6,776 nucleotides of DNA from an uncultured Bacteroidota bacterium (GTDB lineage: Bacteria > Bacteroidota > Bacteroidia > NS11-12g > UBA955): contig CAIRMY010000035.1 of NCBI GenBank assembly GCA_903879775.1, positions 1-6,776 of the forward strand. Reading direction: 5' to 3'. Of this stretch, positions 1-5,186 are shown piece after piece. Both the position numbers and the translations under genes were made by a program. Position 1 is the first letter of the stretch; each line of letters starts with the position of its first letter. The notes below the pieces were generated by a model that saw nothing but the letters and a program-made list of their open reading frames with translations, did no database searches and was not told the origin of the DNA.

Positions 1-112
1 GAGCGAAAAGCAAAAATCCGAAATTAAAGAAGGTGAATCATTTACGATTACGGTTGAACTTTCACCAAAGAAAAAAATCACCTATACAAGCACAATTTGG
101 CTCAATCAATAA
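1..112 (+). CDS. C-terminal end of an unidentified protein (5' end outside window)
   Basis: An open frame enters from the left edge (first full codon at base 2) and ends at TAA 110-112, giving 36 residues that finish ...TYTSTIWLNQ. The fragment is lysine/glutamate-rich at first, then alternates polar and hydrophobic residues (ESFTITVEL, ITYTSTIWL) as expected of beta strands, so it may be the last strands of a beta-sandwich or similar domain. I recognise no family motif. It lies on the same strand as the tRNA and tig but is cut off from them by a separate tRNA promoter. No clear hairpin terminator follows its stop codon. That it is a real gene rather than chance is inferred from the frame being open to the edge and from the sensible amino-acid composition; 36 codons is weak proof. 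Confidence 0.55.
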   Translation, partial: SEKQKSEIKEGESFTITVELSPKKKITYTSTIWLNQ

Positions 113-135
113 TTGAAATTAATTTTATCCAATTA

Positions 136-165
136 TTGCAAATTCGTTTTTTTTTACTACCTTTG
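136..165 (+). promoter_or_regulatory. Bacteroidota-type housekeeping promoter for tRNA-Leu
   Basis: TTG at 136-138 (within TATTG) is followed by a 19-base spacer and TACCTTTG at 158-165, an exact match to the TAnnTTTG -7 box of Bacteroidota with the usual spacing from its -33 element. The spacer contains a run of nine T (147-155). Transcription would be expected to start around 170-172, about 18-20 bases before the mature tRNA 5' end, leaving a short leader for RNase P to remove. The box match is seen directly; activity is inferred. Confidence 0.72.
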
Positions 166-189
166 CACCCTCATTTGAGAGTCCTAAAT

Positions 190-271
190 GCACGCGTGGC
201 GTAATTGGTAGCCGCACCAGACTTAGGATCTGGCGCCGCAAGGTGTGTGGGTTCGAGTCCCTCCGCGTGCA
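190..271 (+). tRNA. tRNA-Leu, anticodon UAG (reads CUA/CUN codons)
   Basis: A full cloverleaf can be drawn by hand. The acceptor stem 190-196/264-270 has seven Watson-Crick pairs, with discriminator A271. The D-stem GCG/CGC is 199-201/213-215, with TAATTGGTA in the loop. The anticodon stem 217-221/229-233 closes the loop CTTAGGA, with anticodon TAG at 224-226 and G after it. The long class II variable arm 234-246 (four pairs capped by GCAA) and discriminator A are what leucine tRNAs have. The T-arm is 247-263 with loop TTCGAGT; its stem holds one T-T mismatch (248/262). The CCA tail is not encoded: A271 is followed by CAA, so CCA must be added by nucleotidyltransferase. It has its own upstream promoter and a downstream terminator. 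Confidence 0.97.
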
Positions 272-279
272 CAAATAAT

Positions 280-308
280 AAAAAATGGAACATTGAGTTC
301 CATTTTTT
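280..308 (+). terminator. Intrinsic terminator after tRNA-Leu
   Basis: A perfect 12-bp inverted repeat (280-291 with 297-308) encloses the loop ATTGA. The core is TGGAAC/GTTCCA, flanked by six A on the left and six T on the right. It begins 9 bases after the mature tRNA end. Because the stem has A-tract and T-tract flanks it could act in both directions. It ends only about 36 bases before the tig start codon, so it also defines the start of the tig-clpP-clpX region. Confidence 0.82.
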
Positions 309-344
309 GTTTGTGACCTTAACGTAAAAAAAAATAGAAACACC

Positions 345-1730
345 GTGAATATCAGTATCCAAAAACAAGACGAATTACAAGCGACCGTAATCATTGACCT
401 TGTAAAAGCAGATTATCAGGAAAAAGTAGATAATCAGTTGAAGAAAATTCAAAGATCATCGAACATTAAAGGCTTCCGTGCAGGAAAAGCACCTTTAGGA
501 ATGGTTCAAAAACTTTATGGGAAATCTGTTGTTGCTGAAGAAATTCAAAACATTGCTTCTGATGCAATTAACCAATATATCCAAGATGAAAAATTAGACA
601 TCCTAGGATATCCAATAACAAGTGTAAATGTTGAAAGCGATTTAGACATAGATAATAAAGAAGAGTTTAAATTTGCATTCGACTTAGGCTTAGCCCCTTC
701 ATTTGAATTAAGCATTTCAACCAAAGACAAATTGGATTTGTTTGAAGTTGAGGTGACTGAAAAAGAAGTGAATGAAGATATCGATTATGCGAGAAAACGT
801 CATGCAAAACTTGAAGATGCTGGAATTTCTGATGAAGAATCGATTATCTATGCAAATGTTACAGAATTAAACGATTCAGGCGAACCACTTGAAGGTGGAA
901 TAACTGAAAAACCAGTGAGCTTCGTTCCATCAATGATTGAAGATAAGAAACTCCAAAAATCATGCATCGGAGTTAAGAAAGATACGATTGTAAAGGCAGA
1001 TGTTCGTAAATTGTTTAATGACAATGAAACTGTAATTACAAGTTCTTTGGGCATTGCAAAAGAAGGTATTGCTGATTTAAATAAATCTTTCAATATTCAA
1101 GTAACTGAAATCAAATCTCGCATTATGCCTGAATTGGGTGAAGACTATTACAAAGAAGTTTTCCCAGGTGAAGAAGCACCAAAGAATGAGGAGGAATATA
1201 AAAATCGCGTTTTAACAAATTTACAAGCTTATTATAAAAACGAAGCTGATTTATGGCTAGACCATGAAATCGGTCATTTGTTAATGAGCAAACATAGCAT
1301 TAACTTACCCGATGAGTTCTTGAAAAGATGGTTAATTACAACAAAAGAAAACGATTATAACTTCGAAAATATTGATGAGAAATACGAACAAGAGAAAAAT
1401 GCTCTTCAACGTCGTTTGGTTATCGATAAAATTGCAAATGAGCACAAGTTAGAAGCTACGGCAGAAGATGTAAACATGGAAGCAAGGATTTATTTCGTTG
1501 GGATGTATCGTCAATATGGATTGAACATTACACCAAATGATTCTTTTTTAGATGAAACAATTAACAAAAGAATGGCCGACAGAGAATTTGTATCTCAAAT
1601 GGCTGACCGTGTGATTTATAGAAAAGCTTACGATAAAGTAAAAGAGTTGGTTTCCATCAAGACAAAGAAGGTAACTGTCGAAAATTACTTCAAACACGTA
1701 AACGAACATAAAGCAGAACACGGAGAATAA
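345..1730 (+). CDS. tig: Trigger factor, ribosome-associated chaperone
   Basis: Trigger factor docks on ribosomal protein uL23 at the exit tunnel and shields nascent chains in the cytoplasm. The product is 461 residues, slightly long beside the E. coli protein (432). The N-terminal ribosome-binding domain covers about residues 1-120 and carries the signature GFRAGKAP at 43-50. A FKBP-like region follows at about 165-258. The helical C-terminal chaperone domain, partly formed by 130-165, runs from about 260 to the end. The FKBP-like part lacks the usual aromatic and glycine signature residues, so prolyl isomerase activity is doubtful. The GTG start at 345 is the only possible one that keeps the conserved N-terminus: no other start codon lies between it and the in-frame TGA at 294-296. 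There is no Shine-Dalgarno sequence, only an A-rich leader. It is followed 33 bases later by clpP. Confidence 0.95.
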   Translation: MNISIQKQDELQATVIIDLVKADYQEKVDNQLKKIQRSSNIKGFRAGKAPLGMVQKLYGKSVVAEEIQNIASDAINQYIQDEKLDILGYPITSVNVESDLDIDNKEEFKFAFDLGLAPSFELSISTKDKLDLFEVEVTEKEVNEDIDYARKRHAKLEDAGISDEESIIYANVTELNDSGEPLEGGITEKPVSFVPSMIEDKKLQKSCIGVKKDTIVKADVRKLFNDNETVITSSLGIAKEGIADLNKSFNIQVTEIKSRIMPELGEDYYKEVFPGEEAPKNEEEYKNRVLTNLQAYYKNEADLWLDHEIGHLLMSKHSINLPDEFLKRWLITTKENDYNFENIDEKYEQEKNALQRRLVIDKIANEHKLEATAEDVNMEARIYFVGMYRQYGLNITPNDSFLDETINKRMADREFVSQMADRVIYRKAYDKVKELVSIKTKKVTVENYFKHVNEHKAEHGE

Positions 1731-1763
1731 TCTTTTATTCACTATTTTTGTTTATCATATACT

Positions 1764-2456
1764 ATGGACTACGGAAAAGAATTTAAAAACTACGCAACCA
1801 AGCATCTTGGAATAAGCAGCTTACGCGTTGATGAATACACCAAAATGGTTGCACAAACTCCTGGAATTTATGGCTTAACTCCAAACATTATTGAGGAGCG
1901 CCAAATGAATGCAGTTGCAATGGATATTTTTTCCCGTTTAATGATGGATAGAATCATTTTCTTGGGAGTACCTATTTATGAAGATGTTGCGAATATCATC
2001 ATGGGCCAATTGCTTTTCTTGGAAAGCACAAACTCAAATCGCGATATCCAAATCTACATCAATAGCCCTGGTGGTAGCGTTTATGCAGGTTTAGCAATCT
2101 ACGATACAATGCAATATATCAGCAGTGATGTTGCAACTATTTGTACAGGAATGGCTGCAAGCATGGGCGCCGTTTTAATGGCTGCCGGTGAAAAAGGCAA
2201 AAGAACTGCACTTCCTCATTCTCGTATTATGATTCACCAACCGTTGGGTGGTGCTCAAGGTCAAGCGAGCGACATCGAAATTACATACAAAGAAATTTCT
2301 AAGTTAAAAAAGGAATTGTACGACATTTTAGCTCACCACTCTGGTCAAACTTACGAGAAAATTGAAGCCGATGGAGACCGCGATTTCTGGATGACTGCTG
2401 AAGAAGCAAAAGCATATGGTATGATCGACGAAGTTTTAGGCAGAAGAAATAAATAA
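1764..2456 (+). CDS. clpP: ATP-dependent Clp protease proteolytic subunit ClpP
   Basis: ClpP is the serine peptidase that forms a double-heptamer chamber and degrades proteins fed to it by ClpX. The protein has 230 residues. The catalytic triad can be read directly: Ser133 in GMAASMG, His158 in RIMIHQP and Asp207 in GDRDFW. The oligomer and substrate-binding stretch NSPGGSVYAGLAIYD lies at 100-114. The N-terminus is about 30 residues longer than the enterobacterial mature form, as is usual in Bacteroidota. ATG 1764 is chosen because the stretch before the conserved PNIIEERQMN (40-49) resembles relatives and no other start occurs upstream before the tig stop codon. It follows tig in the same reading frame after 33 bases and precedes clpX by 7 bases, so co-transcription is likely. 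Confidence 0.97.
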   Translation: MDYGKEFKNYATKHLGISSLRVDEYTKMVAQTPGIYGLTPNIIEERQMNAVAMDIFSRLMMDRIIFLGVPIYEDVANIIMGQLLFLESTNSNRDIQIYINSPGGSVYAGLAIYDTMQYISSDVATICTGMAASMGAVLMAAGEKGKRTALPHSRIMIHQPLGGAQGQASDIEITYKEISKLKKELYDILAHHSGQTYEKIEADGDRDFWMTAEEAKAYGMIDEVLGRRNK

Positions 2457-2463
2457 TTTGAAA

Positions 2464-3720
2464 ATGAAATCTAAAGGCCAAACTTGTTCTTTCTGTGGAC
2501 GTAAAAAGGAAGAGGCAATTATGCTTATTTCTGGTCTTGAGGGACATATTTGCGACCAATGTGCAGAACAAGCACACCAAATAGTTTCCAAAGAACTAGG
2601 CCTAGAGGATAAAAACGGTGCAGAGAAGACTAAAGATGCGAGCATAGAAATTGCTGCATTGAGAAATCTTCCCTCCCCTGCTGAAATAAAACTTCATTTA
2701 GATCAATATGTAATTGGTCAAGAGGAAGCGAAAAAAACATTGGCAATTGCAGTGTACAATCACTACAAACGCATCAACCATAAAAATGATCATCATGAGG
2801 TTGAACTTGAAAAAAGCAATGTACTTTTAATTGGCGAAACAGGAACCGGTAAAACATTGCTTGCTAAGACCTTAGCAAAACTATTGAATGTGCCTTTTTG
2901 CATTGCTGACGCAACTGTTTTAACCGAAGCTGGTTATGTAGGTGAAGATGTTGAAAGTATTTTATCGAGACTGCTACAAGTTGCCAACTACAAACCAGAA
3001 TTGGCTGAAAGAGGAATTGTTTATCTTGATGAGGTTGATAAAATTAGCCGTAAAAGCGACAATCCTTCTATTACCAGAGATGTTAGCGGTGAAGGAGTTC
3101 AACAAGGCTTATTGAAAATTCTTGAAGGAACTACAGCTAACGTAGCGCCTGAAGGAGGTAGAAAACATCCCGATCAGAAATATATCAAAATCGATACTAC
3201 AAATATTTTATTCATTTGTGGAGGTGCTTTTGATGGTATTGAGAAAATTATTGGTCGCAGACTTCAAAATCAATCCGTTGGTTTTAAACGTAACGATGCA
3301 AAAGAAATCAATCCAAAAAAACTATTAAGCCAAATTTCTCCAGCTGATTTAAAATCGTTTGGTTTAATTCCAGAAATCATTGGTCGTTTACCAATCATTG
3401 CAAGTCTAGAACCACTAGATAAAGAAACGCTTAAATGTATTTTAACACAACCTAAAAATGCACTATTAAAACAATATCAATATTTATTTGAGCTTGAGAA
3501 CGTGGCATTAACATTTGAAGACGAAACAATTGACTTTATTGTTGAATTGTCGTTTGAGAATAAATTAGGTGCGAGAGGTTTAAGAGGCGTATGTGAGGCT
3601 ATTTTGAAAAAACACATGTTTGACATTCCTTCTTCCGACAGGAAGAAAAAATCACTAAAAATAACGCGTAAAATGGCAGAAGATGAATGGAATGCCATTC
3701 AGAATTTGAAATACGCATAA
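2464..3720 (+). CDS. clpX: ATP-dependent Clp protease ATP-binding subunit ClpX
   Basis: ClpX is the hexameric AAA+ unfoldase that recognises, unfolds and threads substrates into ClpP. From ATG 2464 it has 418 residues. The N-terminal zinc-binding domain has Cys8, Cys11, Cys30 and Cys33. Also visible are Walker A GETGTGKT (124-131), pore-1 loop GYVG (157-160), Walker B IVYLDEVDK (185-193), the pore-2 region around 202-222, the RKH loop (233-235), the ClpP-docking tripeptide VGF (272-274; IGF in E. coli) and sensor-2 GAR (369-371). An in-frame TTG at 2458 would add two residues (MK). I prefer the ATG because it leaves a short N-terminus of normal length before the first zinc Cys pair. The gap to clpP is 7 bases, so translational coupling is plausible. 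A strong terminator follows. Confidence 0.97.
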   Translation: MKSKGQTCSFCGRKKEEAIMLISGLEGHICDQCAEQAHQIVSKELGLEDKNGAEKTKDASIEIAALRNLPSPAEIKLHLDQYVIGQEEAKKTLAIAVYNHYKRINHKNDHHEVELEKSNVLLIGETGTGKTLLAKTLAKLLNVPFCIADATVLTEAGYVGEDVESILSRLLQVANYKPELAERGIVYLDEVDKISRKSDNPSITRDVSGEGVQQGLLKILEGTTANVAPEGGRKHPDQKYIKIDTTNILFICGGAFDGIEKIIGRRLQNQSVGFKRNDAKEINPKKLLSQISPADLKSFGLIPEIIGRLPIIASLEPLDKETLKCILTQPKNALLKQYQYLFELENVALTFEDETIDFIVELSFENKLGARGLRGVCEAILKKHMFDIPSSDRKKKSLKITRKMAEDEWNAIQNLKYA

Positions 3721-3733
3721 AATGAATCATTTG

Positions 3734-3777
3734 ATAAAACAAAAAAGATACACATTGGTGTATCTTTTTTGTTTTAT
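3734..3777. terminator. Bidirectional terminator between convergent clpX and the transporter gene
   Basis: A perfect 20-bp inverted repeat (3734-3753 with 3758-3777) encloses the four-base loop ATTG. The core is GATACAC/GTGTATC, flanked by A-rich sequence on the left and T-rich sequence on the right, so both strands end the hairpin in U-rich RNA. It starts 13 bases after the clpX stop codon and ends 14 bases before the stop codon of the minus-strand gene, which fits shared use by the two convergent genes. It is the only notable element in this 71-base gap. Confidence 0.9.
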
Positions 3778-3791
3778 ATGAAAACTATAAA

Positions 3792-5093
3792 TTAAGCCTT
3801 AGCCTTTATTTTATCTGATTTCAAGAATGATAAAATGATAATTCCTATGATAAAGAATGCCATCAGCATCATAATGCTGTTTCTCATGCTGCCGGTTAAA
3901 TCATCAACCAATGCCCACACGAATGTTCCAATCACAATGGCTAACTTCTCTGTAACCTCGTAAAACGAGAAAAAAGAGGCATTGTCTTTGTCGCCAGGTA
4001 TCAACTTCGCATAAGTTGCTCTCGATAAACTCTGTACACCACCCATTACAGTTCCAATCAAACATGCCAATCCAAAGAATTGATTTGGTTGCCTTGGCTC
4101 CAAAAAGTAAGCTAAAACGCAGCTTAATGCCCAAATTGATAAAGCTAAAATAATCCCAAACTTATTTCCTTTTTTATCGGCAAGCCATGCAAAAAAGTAA
4201 GCTCCTGCGATTCCAATTAATTGAATTAGGAGAATGGTTATAATCATATCAGACGATTCTAACTGTAATTCATTTTTACCAAACAATGCAGCAACATAAA
4301 TTACAGTTTGAACTCCCATGGTATAGACAAAAAATGAAGCCAAAAAAATCAACAATGGTTTCATTGTTTTCACTTCATTGAAAACATTTTTAAGTTCCTT
4401 AAACCCTTTCCAAATACTTGAATCTTTGTGTATATTGGTCTTTCCTGGCAATTTAAACATTGGCCACAGCGACCAAAGAAACCACCATATTCCAACAGTT
4501 AAAAACCCAACCCTAAAGGCCAACGAATTATCGGCCGATGGCTCAGGAAGACCAAACCAGTTTGACTTTTGCAAAAACAATAAATTCACAATTAATAAGA
4601 TTACACTTCCAATATATCCCATCGTAAAACCTCGCGCCGATAGTTGATCGAATCTATCGGGGGTTGCAATCTCTGGCAAATAAGCGTTGTAAAAGACCAA
4701 ACTTCCTGCAAAACCAATGGTTGCAAGTAAGAAACAGGTCAATCCAAACACATAATTATCACCGGAAAACCAGAACATACTGCTACAGCCCATACTTCCC
4801 AAAAGAATAAAAAACCTCATGAAAGATTTTTTGTTGCCTTTTGCATCGGCAATTCCAGAAAGAATTGGTACTAGTAAAACATTTAATAAAAAGGCGAACG
4901 ACAATGTATAACTGTAAACGGCAGTGTTTTTGAAAGACATTCCAAAAATCTCCATTGTTTCGTGGCCGTATCTTTTCGTGTAAATTTCATAAAATAATGG
5001 AAATATCGCTGAAGATATGGATAAAGAATAAACGCTATTGGCCCAATCATACATGGTCCATGCGGTTAATACACTTTTATCATTTTTTTGCAT
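3792..5093 (-). CDS. Major facilitator transporter, UMF1 / Atg22-like family
   Basis: A 433-residue inner-membrane protein with about 12 hydrophobic segments. The N-terminal AWTMYDWANSVYS (11-23) is the hallmark of the UMF1 group, which is related to yeast Atg22. Two MFS cytoplasmic-loop motifs occur at the expected places in the two halves: GIADAKGNKKS (80-90) and WLADKKGNKFG (303-313). GGVQSLSRATYAKLIP (351-366) and FFSFYEVTEK (374-383) are also typical of the family. The C-terminus is short and lysine-rich (KSDKIKAKA). Yeast Atg22 exports amino acids from the vacuole, but the substrate of bacterial members is generally unknown and nothing here reveals it. The gene is convergent with clpX and lies 93 bases downstream of a terminated gene, so it is probably transcribed alone. 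The ATG at 5093 directly precedes the conserved N-terminus. Confidence 0.9.
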   Translation of the reverse strand: MQKNDKSVLTAWTMYDWANSVYSLSISSAIFPLFYEIYTKRYGHETMEIFGMSFKNTAVYSYTLSFAFLLNVLLVPILSGIADAKGNKKSFMRFFILLGSMGCSSMFWFSGDNYVFGLTCFLLATIGFAGSLVFYNAYLPEIATPDRFDQLSARGFTMGYIGSVILLIVNLLFLQKSNWFGLPEPSADNSLAFRVGFLTVGIWWFLWSLWPMFKLPGKTNIHKDSSIWKGFKELKNVFNEVKTMKPLLIFLASFFVYTMGVQTVIYVAALFGKNELQLESSDMIITILLIQLIGIAGAYFFAWLADKKGNKFGIILALSIWALSCVLAYFLEPRQPNQFFGLACLIGTVMGGVQSLSRATYAKLIPGDKDNASFFSFYEVTEKLAIVIGTFVWALVDDLTGSMRNSIMMLMAFFIIGIIILSFLKSDKIKAKA

Positions 5094-5131
5094 AAGGATT
5101 GCAATATAAATTGTTTTTATTTAAAAACAAC

Positions 5132-5166
5132 AAAAAAAAGACCAACTTTTAATTGGTCTTTTTTTT
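5132..5166 (-). terminator. Terminator after the secreted PKD-domain protein gene
   Basis: A perfect 14-bp inverted repeat (5132-5145 with 5153-5166) encloses a 7-base loop. The core is GACCAA/TTGGTC, with eight A on one side and eight T on the other. It lies 20 bases beyond the minus-strand stop codon at 5187 and before the transporter start at 5093, so it should end transcription of the upstream gene and separate the two minus-strand genes. The symmetric A/T tracts mean it could work in both directions. Confidence 0.85.
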
Positions 5167-5186
5167 TAATATTTAATTTATATCTT

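Noticed and set aside
125..394. Minus-strand open frames across the tRNA-Leu gene
   Set aside because: They translate the tRNA, its promoter and the terminator in reverse; such frames over tRNA genes are a well-known artefact.
848..1093. Minus-strand open frame inside tig (and similar ones at 545-730 and 1548-1742)
   Set aside because: It lies wholly antisense to a clearly real gene, shows no recognisable motif and has no promoter; it is a by-product of the tig codons.
2458..2463. TTG at 2458 as the clpX start
   Set aside because: The ATG two codons later gives a normal N-terminus and is a far commoner start; TTG adds only MK.
4378..4647. Plus-strand open frame of 89 codons inside the transporter gene
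   Set aside because: It is antisense to conserved membrane-protein coding sequence and has no family features; treated as a shadow.
5101..5130. Possible minus-strand promoter for the transporter: TTG (5130-5128), 19-base spacer, TATATTGC (5108-5101)
   Set aside because: The spacing fits but the -7 box misses the final TG of TAnnTTTG, and the start would fall almost on the ATG at 5093; too weak to list.
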